Assembly (NCBI RefSeq): GCF_001277295.1
Contig: NZ_CP011456.1
Location: 1,178,001-1,242,000 of the forward strand
From: Anabaena sp. WA102
GTDB lineage: Bacteria > Cyanobacteriota > Cyanobacteriia > Cyanobacteriales > Nostocaceae
DNA: 64,000 nt
Direction: 5' to 3'
Positions 24,666-34,090 of the stretch are shown in pieces (position 1 is the first letter of the stretch; each line of letters opens with the position of its first letter). The notes under the pieces are model-generated. The model worked only from the letters and a program-made list of their open reading frames with translations, ran no database searches and was not told the DNA's origin. The translations under genes were made by a program, and so were the position numbers.

Positions 24666-25814
24666 TTACCTCACAGATGAACATAGTTTGCTTTCTAATT
24701 CGGTTTCCCGTTCTTGGGTGGCAATAATAGCTTGAGCAATTACACGCTGAATATCAATGCCTACTTTATGCAGTTGCAACCATTGTTGAGCTTCATTGCC
24801 TTCTCGCAGGATTTTTTGCAAGGGGGATAAGAAACAACTAAAGCCCTGTTGTTTGGCGATACTCCAAACTTCTTGATAGATTTGTGCTATCCAATCTCTA
24901 GCCAGGATACTGCTACCATCTTGCCATCGCTGTAATCTTGCATCCAGACTGTCAGTGGCGGCAGCCATTTCGTTGCTTCTGGTTAAGGTAATCAGTTCTT
25001 CGGGAGAAAACGGGCTTTGAGTTAAAGGATCAATACTGGGGTTGTCAATAATTTGGATTAACCGCGCTTCCAGCATTGCTGTCATCGCTAACAAGGCAAT
25101 AGGATCTGTCACTAAATCACAAATTCGCAATTCTAACCGATTTAGATCATAAGGTCGGCGATCGCCATTTGGACGCACTGATGTCCACAAATGCCGGACA
25201 TTTTGCATTGTTCCAGCCGCCAACTGTTCATTTACCCATTGAATATGATCAGCATGACTAGCAAATAAGGGAACATAATCAGGAGTTTGGGGAAATAGTC
25301 CCCAGCGAGTGGAATGATAACCAGTAGTTTTACTATCCAGGAAAGGAGAAGAGGCACTCATCGCTAAAAATAGAGGTGCTTCCATTCTGATGACCCGACA
25401 GGCACGCATTAATACCTCTGGGTCACTGATACCAACATTGATATGGACGCTGGCTGTAACCACCTTTGTGCCATAGGTTTGTTCAATGTAATCATGATAG
25501 GGATTCGTGGGGTCAGAACGCAAAAAGCTTTGGCTTCCTTGCAAAGATAATGTACTACCTGGTATCAAAGTATAATTATCTAAACCTTGGAGATAATTCC
25601 GCAACGTCTTTCTAGGACGCAATAAAGCACACAGCAAACTGTCATAATTGATAGATGGTTGAGTTATGTATTCCACATTCCGGCTATCCGGTTCACGCAT
25701 AAATCCATCTAAATTTGTAACAATCTTGTCCGATAGTCCCACAATGTCACCTTGAGGTGTGCCAGTGTATATCTCAATCTCAAAGCCTTTTAATAAGACC
25801 ATGTTATTCTCCAA
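24666..25814 (-). CDS. gshA: Glutamate-cysteine ligase, cyanobacterial type (382 aa)
   Basis: The N-terminus (KGFEIEIYTGTPQGDIVGLS) and the segments DSRNVEYIT and RPNGDRRPYDLNRLELR match the cyanobacterial class of glutamate-cysteine ligases, which make gamma-glutamylcysteine, the first step of glutathione synthesis, in the cytoplasm. An ATG 4 codons later (Met5) is an equally good start, since family members usually begin MVL. Length is normal. The last codons merge with the heptamer repeat region. Confidence 0.8.
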   Translation of the reverse strand: MENNMVLLKGFEIEIYTGTPQGDIVGLSDKIVTNLDGFMREPDSRNVEYITQPSINYDSLLCALLRPRKTLRNYLQGLDNYTLIPGSTLSLQGSQSFLRSDPTNPYHDYIEQTYGTKVVTASVHINVGISDPEVLMRACRVIRMEAPLFLAMSASSPFLDSKTTGYHSTRWGLFPQTPDYVPLFASHADHIQWVNEQLAAGTMQNVRHLWTSVRPNGDRRPYDLNRLELRICDLVTDPIALLAMTAMLEARLIQIIDNPSIDPLTQSPFSPEELITLTRSNEMAAATDSLDARLQRWQDGSSILARDWIAQIYQEVWSIAKQQGFSCFLSPLQKILREGNEAQQWLQLHKVGIDIQRVIAQAIIATQERETELESKLCSSVR

Positions 25815-25971
25815 AACTTCTTCTAATGTTCATAAATTGTATCTAATTAGACGATTTTTTGCATTTTTTGTGTACATTGTTTTACCCCTCCCTAACCCTT
25901 CCCTTATAAAGGGGAGGGAACTGGATTTTTATTGTTTCCCCCCTTTACAAGGGGTTTAGCAGTGTTGATAT

Positions 25972-26149
25972 GTGTCAACTTAAGCTCAAATCCCTACCAC
26001 ATCTCTTTCCTAGTCTCTGACTAGGAATGCAGTTGATGAGGCTCTGCCTCTAATATCATTGAAGGCAGAGCCTTCTAGAATTCATTCCCAGTCAGAGACT
26101 GGGAACGAGACGACTTAAGTTCTTTGCGGGATAGATGTTTTACGTTAAG
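25972..26149. repeat. Miniature element family B, uninterrupted copy
   Basis: Same left end (GTGTCAACTTAAGCTCAAAT), central TCTGACTAGGAATGCAG and GGCTCTGCCTCTAATATCAT junction as at 710, but without the family A insert; the final bases of the right end are lost. It is the reference for the nested insertion at 801. Confidence 0.75.
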
Positions 26150-26178
26150 AATCAAACAATCAAGCCCTTTTGAGTATA

Positions 26179-26304
26179 AGTAGGTGAACACAATAAAACC
26201 AAACTGTGTAAAGAAACGTAAAATCGCCCAAACCCTCTTCACTCTTGCCTCTTGCCTCTTGCCTTTTGCCTTGCCATAACGACAATTTTCAACGCCAACC
26301 TACT
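26179..26304. repeat. Miniature element family C (126 bp), copy 1
   Basis: Ends AGTAGGTGAACACAATAAAA and (reversed) AGTAGGTTGGCGTTGAAAAT, flanked by TA on both sides. Internal TTGCCTC heptamers, no ORF. Other copies: 35930, 42682, 45688, 48414 (inverted), 51099. TA target and short ends suggest mobilisation by an IS630/Tc1-type transposase, by inference. Confidence 0.85.
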
Positions 26305-26344
26305 TAATACTTTTCAAACACCCTCTAAGAGTAGACATAAAAAA

Positions 26345-26369
26345 CCCCCAAATAAATTGCAATTGGGGG
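26345..26369 (-). terminator. Terminator of the ndh-nadK cluster
   Basis: CCCCCAA/TTGGGGG stem with an 11-nt loop. On the - strand it runs into TTTTTT. It lies 60 bp after nadK. Confidence 0.8.
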
Positions 26370-26430
26370 CGAAAATTGATTGAGGATTACAAGCGTGACG
26401 GGGTGAAAGTTTAGAAAATAAACATAAACA

Positions 26431-27351
26431 TCAATTGCGGTGATTATTGTTGTAACGAACTCTTGTTCCCGCCCACAGTAACTTCTCCCGCAATGTTTGA
26501 TAATATGAATTATTTGCCCGTAAGACAATAAACTTAGCGCGACAATCAGCCATTCGCACATCAACACGATGTCCTGGCCAAATAGAAGTAGATAAAACAC
26601 CATCCATCCAGAGTTTGGTGCTTAAATCATAATCGCCCAAAGGCCAAATACTAACCACAGAACCAGGGGGTAAAACCAGAGGACGACTAGAAAGACTCAT
26701 GGGACAAATGGGAGTGATAGTAATTGCTTCCATCCCATCATGGATAATTGGTCCGCTGGCAGAAACAGTATAACCAGTAGAACCTGTGGGAGTAGAGATA
26801 ATTAACCCATCTCCCACATATTGATCTACTATTTCACCATCAATTTCCATTTCTAGAATTGAGGTAATCATTCTGTCAGCAGAAGCGGGTTTGACACAAA
26901 ACTCATTTAAAGCCAAGTAACTTTCAGTTACGGGTTCTAAATTTGAGCCAGTTCCTTCATATACCGCTGCTTGTAACATCATCCGCCGTTGGATAGCATA
27001 ACGATCTTCTAACAGCCTGTCCCAAACTATTTCTGGATCTTGAAACTCATCTACTGACTCGGTTAAAAACCCCAAATGTCCGCCTACATTGACTCCGAGA
27101 ATGGGAATGCCGGCTGGAGCTAAATGCCTAGCGCCGGTTAAGACAGTACCATCACCACCGAGTACCAAAGCTAAATCAATTGGTTGATTAGCAGAGGCCA
27201 AAAAAACCGGATAGGGGTTATCTTTTGGTCCACTAGGTCCCATCAATACTTGGCACTGACGATTTTCTAGTTGTTTAGCACAGAGTTCAGCCCAGCGTTG
27301 ACTCTGGGGATCTCGGGCTTTATAAGCAATGATTACCTGCTTGAGTTGCAC
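26431..27351 (-). CDS. nadK: NAD kinase (306 aa)
   Basis: The phosphate-binding motif GGDGT (65-69, in LVLGGDGTVL), NE motif (LALNEFCV) and STPTGSTGYT segment identify NAD kinase, which converts NAD to NADP with ATP in the cytoplasm. Length is typical. It is 6 bp after ndhE, in the same direction, so it is probably co-transcribed with the NDH-1 genes, coupling NADP supply to electron transport. Confidence 0.92.
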   Translation of the reverse strand: MQLKQVIIAYKARDPQSQRWAELCAKQLENRQCQVLMGPSGPKDNPYPVFLASANQPIDLALVLGGDGTVLTGARHLAPAGIPILGVNVGGHLGFLTESVDEFQDPEIVWDRLLEDRYAIQRRMMLQAAVYEGTGSNLEPVTESYLALNEFCVKPASADRMITSILEMEIDGEIVDQYVGDGLIISTPTGSTGYTVSASGPIIHDGMEAITITPICPMSLSSRPLVLPPGSVVSIWPLGDYDLSTKLWMDGVLSTSIWPGHRVDVRMADCRAKFIVLRANNSYYQTLREKLLWAGTRVRYNNNHRN

Positions 27352-27357
27352 TAACTA

Positions 27358-27663
27358 TTACCACTTCAGAAGATTAAACTGCTCCATATCAACGGTATCG
27401 CGGTTGCGATAAATAGTCAGAACGATCGCTAAACCTACTGCTGCTTCTGCTGCTGCTACGGTAATCACGAAAACGGTAAAAACCTGACCCTTAATTAAGG
27501 TTGAATCCAGGAAGTTGGAAAATGCCATTAAATTTAGATTAACGGCATTTAGCAATAACTCAATTGACATGAGTACCCGCACTGCGTTCCGACTGGTAAT
27601 TAAGCCATAAATCCCAATGCAAAACAAAGCTGCGGCTAGTAATAAAAAGTATTGGAGTTGCAT
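27358..27663 (-). CDS. ndhE: NAD(P)H-quinone oxidoreductase subunit 4L (101 aa)
   Basis: Three membrane helices with the subunit 4L hallmark (LLAAALFCIGIYGLITSRNA, MSIELLLNAVNLNLMAF, then AEAAVGLAIVLTIYR). It is part of the membrane arm of thylakoid NDH-1, used in respiration and cyclic electron flow. Length is normal. It lies between ndhG and nadK. Confidence 0.95.
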   Translation of the reverse strand: MQLQYFLLLAAALFCIGIYGLITSRNAVRVLMSIELLLNAVNLNLMAFSNFLDSTLIKGQVFTVFVITVAAAEAAVGLAIVLTIYRNRDTVDMEQFNLLKW

Positions 27664-27684
27664 GATTGTCAGTTGTCAAGGAAT

Positions 27685-27730
27685 AGGCAAGAGGCAAAAG
27701 GCAAGAGGCAAGAGTTAAAAGGCAAAAGAC
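27685..27730. repeat. Heptamer repeats in the ndhG-ndhE spacer
   Basis: GGCAAGA/GGCAAAA units (the reverse complement of the TTGCCTC type). Confidence 0.7.
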
Positions 27731-27765
27731 AGAAGTTTTTTAACCTTGATATCTCTTTCCAGTTG

Positions 27766-28383
27766 CTATTCGGCATTTGTAGTGGTGCTACCAGTGGAGA
27801 TGAGTTCTTTGGGACGTTCTGGTAGGGTTAAAATTGTTTGTTGTAGTTCAGTGGTTGGTACTTGGTCAGGGAGATATTCCCGACGCGCCAAAATAATTGC
27901 GCCTACCATCGCTATTAGCAAGAGGACGGAAGCTAATTCAAAGGGTAGCAAAAAGTCGCTGAAGAAATGCTCACCAATGACAACGATGGAATTTTGATTA
28001 ACTACGGGATTAATTGTATAAGCCCAAGGTGTAGCTAATACCATTGTACTTAAAAGCGCAAATAGTCCAAAACTGACTATAGCTGTAAATACTTTTCTTA
28101 ATCCAGCACTAGGTAATGGTGAAAAATCCTGTCTTTTGTTTACCAACATGATGGCGAACAGAATTAAAACGTTAATAGCACCAACATAAATTAGTATTTG
28201 TGCTGATGCGACAAAATCACCATTTAGCAATAGGTACATTCCCGCCATGCTGATGAATACACCTCCCAGCAAAAAGGCGGAATAAACAATGTTAGAGAAT
28301 AACACTACACCGAGCGCTGTCCCAATCATCATTACACCAAGAATGCCAAGTGATACAGACTGTACTCCTTCTGCTAGATTCAC
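27766..28383 (-). CDS. ndhG: NAD(P)H-quinone oxidoreductase subunit 6 (205 aa)
   Basis: Five predicted membrane helices with the ND6 motif VGAINVLILFAIMLVNKR. Membrane-arm subunit of NDH-1. Normal length, no lesion. Same strand as ndhI, but its 280-bp upstream spacer is filled with tandem repeats. Confidence 0.94.
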   Translation of the reverse strand: MNLAEGVQSVSLGILGVMMIGTALGVVLFSNIVYSAFLLGGVFISMAGMYLLLNGDFVASAQILIYVGAINVLILFAIMLVNKRQDFSPLPSAGLRKVFTAIVSFGLFALLSTMVLATPWAYTINPVVNQNSIVVIGEHFFSDFLLPFELASVLLLIAMVGAIILARREYLPDQVPTTELQQTILTLPERPKELISTGSTTTNAE

Positions 28384-28398
28384 TGTTTTTGTCCTTAG

Positions 28399-28490
28399 TC
28401 AGTTGTTAGTTGTCAGTTGTTGGTTGTCAGTTGTCAGTTGTCAGTTGTAAATTATCTTTGCTAATGACTAATGACTAATGACTAATAACT
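28399..28490. repeat. Two heptamer arrays upstream of ndhG
   Basis: TCAGTTG-type units (28399-28449) followed by CTAATGA-type units (28461-28490), each about four to seven copies. Confidence 0.75.
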
Positions 28491-28580
28491 AATTATTTTT
28501 CTGTTTCTACTAGTAGTTCGTCAAATTTATTTTGACGGGTAATGATCGGAAAAAACTTCTGTTCTTCCCTCCCCTCCCCC

Positions 28581-28650
28581 CCCTACCTCCCCTACCTCCC
28601 CTACCTCCCCTACCTCCCCTACCTCCCCTACCTCCCCTACCTCCCCTACC
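28581..28650. repeat. Nonamer tandem repeat (CTACCTCCC)n
   Basis: About eight 9-bp units just after ndhI. Strand asymmetry (pure C/T except one A) could give unusual DNA or RNA structure. A (PPL)n reading frame through it is an artefact of the period. Confidence 0.85.
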
Positions 28651-28664
28651 CCCCCTGCTTGCCT

Positions 28665-29258
28665 TCACCCGTCATTTTCGGGTTGACAGACTACTAGGTC
28701 TTCTGGACGAGAACCTGCACGGGGGGCATCGGCGGGGACTCCGTGAGGGTCCATTACGCCTTTAGGTAGGTAAACAAGTTCGCGCAGTGGTGTCACCATT
28801 GGATCGTTTGTAACTTTATAGGGTAATCGTCCCAGGGCTACACTATCGTAATTAAGTTCATGGCGATCATAAGTGGCTAGTTCATATTCTTCTGTCATGG
28901 ATAAACAGTTGGTGGGACAGTATTCCACACAGTTACCACAGAAGATACAAACTCCAAAATCAATACTGTAGTGTTTGAGCTTTTTCTTTTTAGTGCCTTT
29001 GTCCATTTCCCAGTCAACGACAGGAAGATTAATGGGACAAACACGCACACAGACTTCACAAGCAATACACTTGTCAAATTCATAGTGAATGCGACCGCGA
29101 AATCTTTCCCCAGGAATCAATTTTTCGTAGGGATATTGAACGGTAACAGGTCGCCGTCTCATGTGGTCAAAAGTAACAGATAATCCTTGACCAATATAAC
29201 GACCTGCTTGGACTGCTTCTTTGGCGTAATCACCAACTTGTTTGAGGAACTTTAACAT
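28665..29258 (-). CDS. ndhI: NAD(P)H-quinone oxidoreductase subunit I, 2x[4Fe-4S] (197 aa)
   Basis: Two ferredoxin-type clusters are seen: CIACEVCVRVCPI and CIFCGNCVEYCPT, each C-x2-C-x2-C-x3-CP. It carries electrons in the peripheral arm of NDH-1 toward plastoquinone. The C-terminal extension (AGSRPEDLV) is typical of cyanobacteria. Confidence 0.95.
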   Translation of the reverse strand: MLKFLKQVGDYAKEAVQAGRYIGQGLSVTFDHMRRRPVTVQYPYEKLIPGERFRGRIHYEFDKCIACEVCVRVCPINLPVVDWEMDKGTKKKKLKHYSIDFGVCIFCGNCVEYCPTNCLSMTEEYELATYDRHELNYDSVALGRLPYKVTNDPMVTPLRELVYLPKGVMDPHGVPADAPRAGSRPEDLVVCQPENDG

Positions 29259-29284
29259 TGTTTATGACTCTACTTTTGTCAGGT

Positions 29285-29396
29285 GATTGGTAATTGGTAA
29301 TTGGTAATTGGTAATTGGTAATTGGTAATTGGTAGAATACTGATCCATTAGCCATTACCTATTAGCCATTACCCATTACCCATTAGCCATTACCCA
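29285..29396. repeat. Two tandem repeat arrays in the ndhA-ndhI spacer
   Basis: TAATTGG units (29285-29333, about seven) and a mixed TTAGCCA/TTACCCA array (29347-29396), the latter touching the ndhA stop. Confidence 0.8.
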
Positions 29397-30508
29397 CCGA
29401 AGGCGAAGGGAAAGGCTAGTTTGAAGGCTGCGGTTAATAGGAGATTTACCAAGCCTATTGGTAGGAGGAATTTCCATCCTAAGTCTAGCAATTGGTCAAT
29501 CCGTACCCGTGGTACTGTCCAACGAATGAGGATGGCGAAAAATACTAGTAAGTAGGCTTTGATTACGGTCATGGTAATACCTATCACCGCTGTGACTACC
29601 TGAATGGCTGGGTCACTTTCGCTGACTCCTAACCAACCAGTGATCATCTCCAGGGGTATAGGACAATGCCAACCACCAAGGTACAAAATTGCTACTAGTA
29701 AGGCAGAAAGTACCAGGTTAATGTAAGAACTGAGGTAAAAGAGGGCGAATTTCATGCCTGAGTATTCAGTTTGATACCCGGCAACTAGTTCTTCTTCTGC
29801 TTCTGGTAAGTCAAAGGGTAGGCGCTCGCATTCCGCTAGGGCGGCTATCCAAAAGATCACGAAACCTAATGGTTGTCGCCAAATATTCCAGCCGAGAATG
29901 CCAAAGTTAGATTGCTGATTAACGATGTCAACGGTACTAAGACTATTGGACATCATGGCGATCGCTAGTACACTCAATGCTAAGGGAATTTCATAACTGA
30001 TGGACTGCGCTGCTGCCCGTAAACCTCCCAACAAGGCATATTTATTATTGGAGGCATAACCCGCCATTAATAAGCCAATGGGCTGAATACTGGATAATGC
30101 AATCCACAAGAATACGCCCATGCCGACGTTAGCAATGATAATATTCTGTCCAAATGGCACAATTAAATAGGACAGAAATACTGGTAAAACGACAATAATT
30201 GGACCAATGGTAAATAGCCAAGGATCTGCTTTAGCGGGGATGATATCTTCTTTAAATACCAGCTTCAGACCATCTGCCACAGGCACTAACAATCCAAATG
30301 GTCCTTGGTATTCAGGACCAATCCGTTGCTGTGCTGCCGCAGAAATTTTCCGTTCTAGCCATGTGGCCACTAGGACACCTACTGTAGCCCCAATCAGCAT
30401 CAATACCATTGGTAATGGCATCCATAGGGCTTTGGCCGCTCCTGGGGGTACGCCTAAGTCCTTGACAGATTGAATAAAAGTTCCTTGGAGGTCAATTCCT
30501 GGATTCAT
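29390..30508 (-). CDS. ndhA: NAD(P)H-quinone oxidoreductase subunit 1 (372 aa)
   Basis: Eight or so membrane helices with the complex I subunit 1 signature (ATWLERKISAAAQQRIGPEY, and ERLPFDLPEAEEELVAGYQT, which lines the quinone site). Normal cyanobacterial length. First gene of the ndhA-I-G-E-nadK cluster. Confidence 0.96.
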   Translation of the reverse strand: MNPGIDLQGTFIQSVKDLGVPPGAAKALWMPLPMVLMLIGATVGVLVATWLERKISAAAQQRIGPEYQGPFGLLVPVADGLKLVFKEDIIPAKADPWLFTIGPIIVVLPVFLSYLIVPFGQNIIIANVGMGVFLWIALSSIQPIGLLMAGYASNNKYALLGGLRAAAQSISYEIPLALSVLAIAMMSNSLSTVDIVNQQSNFGILGWNIWRQPLGFVIFWIAALAECERLPFDLPEAEEELVAGYQTEYSGMKFALFYLSSYINLVLSALLVAILYLGGWHCPIPLEMITGWLGVSESDPAIQVVTAVIGITMTVIKAYLLVFFAILIRWTVPRVRIDQLLDLGWKFLLPIGLVNLLLTAAFKLAFPFAFGG

Positions 30509-30993
30509 GTTTGCTGCTCTTTAAGTCAACGTGCTGATGAACTGTGAAGGATGAAATCAGTTATTCTAATTTTCATCTTTTGTCTTCAGCTTTAGTAATA
30601 ATCTCTGCTGAGATGATGACCGATTGAAGTTCAATACATTTGCCAATTCATGAGTCTAGTATATCCTTGGATGGTTTTCACCATGAGACTCCACAAGACA
30701 ACTTCTACTTATGGTTGGGATTGGGAATTGATGATTGGTGGGTGAGGAAATGGGCAAAAGTTTCCCCATTAAGTCGTTAAACAAGACAAATTAGCCGCTT
30801 CCCAGTTGGTAACGGTTGTCTATGGTCTACAAATTGTCTGATTTTCCCACACTGGCTGCTGTTGTCAAGTTGCCAATTTTAGCGGGTTTTGATTTTGGAC
30901 GACAAGCCTCAATGGTAGATAGGACAGTTATCAATCTGCCCACTAGAGGACTTGAATTGAACATCCAAAATCTAGAGTTAATTTATTTGTTAG
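30509..30993. other. Intergenic between gltA and ndhA
   Basis: 485 bp without a supported gene (an open frame on the + strand has no motif or codon character and runs into gltA antisense). It likely holds the ndhA promoter; I cannot pick a -10 box with confidence. Confidence 0.5.
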
Positions 30994-32130
30994 TTAACGT
31001 TGGTCAATGGGAGTGTAGGCGATTTCGTGACGACCGTTGTAAATTTGGGTAGGACGGAAAATCCGGTTTTCTACCAGTTGTTCTTTCCAGTGTGCTAACC
31101 AACCTGCTACACGAGCGATCGCAAATACTGGTGTAAACAAGTCTGTAGGAATTCCCATTTTCCTATACACTAAACCGGAATAAAAGTCAACATTAGGATA
31201 AATCCCTCTGTCACCCAGTTTTTCCGAAACTACCCGTTCCATTTCCACGGCTATTTCATAGTATTCGTCATAGCCAAATTTATCAAACAACTGCTCTGCC
31301 AAGCCTTGTAAGATTGTTGCGCGGGGATCTTTGACTTTGTAGACACGATGCCCAAAGCCCATAATTTTAGCTTTGCGTTTGAGAAGATCATCCACATAGG
31401 GGACAACATTCTCTACAGAACCAATTGCTTCCAACATCTGAATTACTTCTTCATTCGCTCCACCATGCAATGGACCGCCTAAAGTACCCACCGCACTAGC
31501 AACGACAGCATAGGGATCAGTTAAAGTAGAAGCTGTGACTCTAGCACTAAATGTTGAAGCATTCATTGTATGTTCAACATGAAGAATTAAGCAGATATCA
31601 AATATTTTGGCTGCTAAAGGATCAGGTTCTTTCTCGTTGAGCATATACAGGAAGTTAGCCGCATAGCCTAAATCATCTCTAGGCTTAACCGGGTCATTAC
31701 CTTCTCGCATTAACTGGAACGCTGCTACCATTGTGGGAATCGTCGCTATTAAACGAACAGCCGCAGTCCGAATATAGACCGGATTATGTAAATCCCGACG
31801 AGAATAGAATAAACCTAAAGCAGCAGCCGAGGCTTGAAGCGCATCCATCGGATGACCGCTTTCAGGGAAACATTTCATCATGTCCCGAATGCGGTATTTG
31901 ATGCGTCTGTGGAAGAGAACTTCATGCTCAAATGCTTTTAGTTCTTCCTTGTTTGGTAATTCACCCCAAATTAACAGATATGCAGTTTCTAGGAATGTAC
32001 TTTTTTCGGCTAATTCCTCAATCCTGATACCACGATATTCTAGAATTCCTTTCTGCCCGTCTACATAACTAATACTCGACTGGGCTGCGGGAATGCCTTC
32101 TAAACCAGGCTTGTATTCGCATACCGTCAT
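30994..32130 (-). CDS. gltA: Citrate synthase (378 aa)
   Basis: Type I short citrate synthase pattern: the active-site segments LHGGANEEV and GHRVYKVKDPR, and a final catalytic Asp in NVDFYSGLVY. It condenses oxaloacetate and acetyl-CoA in the cytoplasm, feeding 2-oxoglutarate to nitrogen assimilation. Length is normal. It precedes ndhA on the same strand, a conserved cyanobacterial neighbourhood. Confidence 0.95.
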   Translation of the reverse strand: MTVCEYKPGLEGIPAAQSSISYVDGQKGILEYRGIRIEELAEKSTFLETAYLLIWGELPNKEELKAFEHEVLFHRRIKYRIRDMMKCFPESGHPMDALQASAAALGLFYSRRDLHNPVYIRTAAVRLIATIPTMVAAFQLMREGNDPVKPRDDLGYAANFLYMLNEKEPDPLAAKIFDICLILHVEHTMNASTFSARVTASTLTDPYAVVASAVGTLGGPLHGGANEEVIQMLEAIGSVENVVPYVDDLLKRKAKIMGFGHRVYKVKDPRATILQGLAEQLFDKFGYDEYYEIAVEMERVVSEKLGDRGIYPNVDFYSGLVYRKMGIPTDLFTPVFAIARVAGWLAHWKEQLVENRIFRPTQIYNGRHEIAYTPIDQR

Positions 32131-32217
32131 GGCAACACCATTTACTTTGTAAAATATCTGCTCACGCTAACTCACCAGAGACTATTTTCACCACAATAAT
32201 TGCAGATGTAACAACTA

Positions 32218-32712
32218 TTACAGCAGGTACTTGGGTGATGTCAACCAAAACATTTGACTACGACCCCAAGCTGAACCATCATCTGGTAGTTTTATTCCCA
32301 TCATACCTGCTTTTTTGAGGATGAGGCTCTCTTTTGCTTCTCCCCACAGGAGAATTTCTGCCCAATGGCTTAAACTAGGCTCATGACCGACTAATGCTAG
32401 GTTGGTTTTCTGGGGATAATTCCTGGGTTGAAGCCATTCTTGCCACCAATTTTGAATATTACCATCAAAGCCAAGATGATCTGATGCTTCTAATTGGGAA
32501 CTCAATCCAGCCGCAATGAGTATTTCTGCTGTTTGGTAAGCGCGGACTAGGGGACTGGTAAGAATTAGATCAAAGTGTAATTCTAGCTTTAGTAATTTTT
32601 GAGCTATTTTCTCGGTTTTTTGTCTTCCTTCTGGGGTGAGTTGTCGTTCTTCGTCTTTTAGGTTCGATTGATGTTCTTCGGCAATGCCATGACGGATTAA
32701 GTATAGTTCCAT
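32218..32712 (-). CDS. sixA: Phosphohistidine phosphatase SixA-type (164 aa)
   Basis: I start it at the ATG of 32710-32712: the protein then begins MELYLIRHGIAEE, with the RHG phosphate-binding motif at the usual place; the upstream codons are repeat-derived. A second His lies in LVGHEPSLSHW. Histidine phosphatase superfamily, SixA branch, which dephosphorylates phosphohistidine in Hpt domains. Upstream lie GCGCAAAGACGCAAAG-type repeats. Confidence 0.85.
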   Translation of the reverse strand: MELYLIRHGIAEEHQSNLKDEERQLTPEGRQKTEKIAQKLLKLELHFDLILTSPLVRAYQTAEILIAAGLSSQLEASDHLGFDGNIQNWWQEWLQPRNYPQKTNLALVGHEPSLSHWAEILLWGEAKESLILKKAGMMGIKLPDDGSAWGRSQMFWLTSPKYLL

Positions 32713-32839
32713 GTTTTTAGTTGGGTGTTTTTTATATGATTTTTTATTTCGCGCAAAGACGCAAAGAAGCAAAGGCGCAAAGAAGAGGGTAAAATTAGTA
32801 ATTTCATATTAATATCTATATCAAAAGAATCTATATCTC

Positions 32840-34090
32840 TCATATTTTAGCCTTTGCTAATAATCCATATAACATTTCAATCCGTTTGTAATTAACTATA
32901 TCAATAATAGTTACTTTTTTAGATTGAAATTCAAAAATGATTCGATATATTCCTACCTTGGCAATAAAATCATTATCTGAGCTTGAATTCAGATTAGAAA
33001 ATTCAATTTCTGAACAATCAGGAAAGTTTTCTAGACAACTAATAGCATAACTAATCTTTTCTTTCTCTTGAGTTGGTAAAGTATCAAATGCTATTTGTGC
33101 GTTATCATCTAAAACTATTTCATTTTTGTTTGGCTGTTGATTTTTAGATTCAGTAGAAAGATCGTAATACTCATCAGATAAGTGTTGAAGTTCATTGAAA
33201 AAATTAGTTCCTCCTTCTTCTTTTTCTACTGCGTGCTTAATCTTTGCAAATATTTCATCTTTTTTTTCTGTTGGTTCATTGTGTAACACAGAAACTAATA
33301 TTTCTTGAAATTTCTGATTCCTTTGTGCTGTAGTTTCCTGATTATTTTTTGTCATACTAACCATAATTTGCCTGAAAACCTGTAGAACTGCTATTTTTTG
33401 GTTCTCAGATATATTAGAAATCCATTCTCCCAATAACTTAACAACCAATATTACAAAGGTATGTAAAACCTCCGAATCTAGCTTCTGAATATAACCGTGA
33501 GCCAGACGATTGCGCCTTTCAAAATAAGCTTGAATAATATCAAATTCAGAAATTGATAACTCTCCTAAAGAGTACATTGTTCTTAGCAATCTTATGGCTG
33601 GTAAACGTTCAACAGGAATTGATACATCAACTGCTCTTTTTCTTAATGCTCCCTCAAAAACACTCCAGAGAAAAAGAAAAGCAGGTTCAATATTATTATT
33701 TTCAATAAGCTTGCTAACTTGACTAAAATGGTCAATTATTTCTTCCCAAGAAGGCAGTTCTTCCGATGTTCCTGGTAATGATTCGGCTTCTATATCTTCA
33801 AGTGTTACCAATAAAAAATGCCAGCCCGGATGTCTACTAATTTCTTCCGCTACAGATTGTAAACGCTCAACTGAAACTGGACTAATGCTGGTTTTTACTT
33901 CAATTATTAAACCTATTAACCCAGTTTCATTTTCATTCTTAGTAGCCAGAATATCGGGTTGATAATTATCCAAATCAAAGGGTAATTGATCTGCTTTCGG
34001 GTTTTGTATAACTGTAAATCCTTGATCACGATACTTTTTGATCAAAGATGCAACTTTCTCATCATGTAAACTTTTAGTATTGTCTATCAT
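32840..34090 (-). CDS. REase-like / HEPN-like / RelE-like three-part protein (416 aa)
   Basis: Residues 10-100 have a restriction-endonuclease fold pattern: QPDILAT (Asp46) and IIEVKTS (E64-V-K66). Residues 130-225 are helical and contain ERRNRLAHGY, with R193-N194-x3-H198, the R-N-x3-H catalytic signature of HEPN ribonucleases. After a helical linker, residues 327-416 (IAFDTLPTQEKEKISYAI, then VGIYRIIFEF and a last strand) look like a RelE/ParE toxin fold. It overlaps the RusA-like gene by 4 bp, so the two form an operon. Such parts are typical of conflict systems (defence or toxin-antitoxin). Function is inferred. Confidence 0.6.
   Translation of the reverse strand: MIDNTKSLHDEKVASLIKKYRDQGFTVIQNPKADQLPFDLDNYQPDILATKNENETGLIGLIIEVKTSISPVSVERLQSVAEEISRHPGWHFLLVTLEDIEAESLPGTSEELPSWEEIIDHFSQVSKLIENNNIEPAFLFLWSVFEGALRKRAVDVSIPVERLPAIRLLRTMYSLGELSISEFDIIQAYFERRNRLAHGYIQKLDSEVLHTFVILVVKLLGEWISNISENQKIAVLQVFRQIMVSMTKNNQETTAQRNQKFQEILVSVLHNEPTEKKDEIFAKIKHAVEKEEGGTNFFNELQHLSDEYYDLSTESKNQQPNKNEIVLDDNAQIAFDTLPTQEKEKISYAISCLENFPDCSEIEFSNLNSSSDNDFIAKVGIYRIIFEFQSKKVTIIDIVNYKRIEMLYGLLAKAKI

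Noticed and set aside
24499..24735. Two open frames through the heptamer tandem repeat
   Set aside because: The frames exist only because the period has no stop codon; the region is non-coding repeat between gshA and trmL.
28532..28765. Proline/leucine-rich (PPL)n frame
   Set aside because: Caused by the 9-bp CTACCTCCC repeat and antisense ndhI; no start site context or real protein features.
30816..31052. + strand frame between ndhA and gltA
   Set aside because: Ends inside antisense gltA and shows no coding character.
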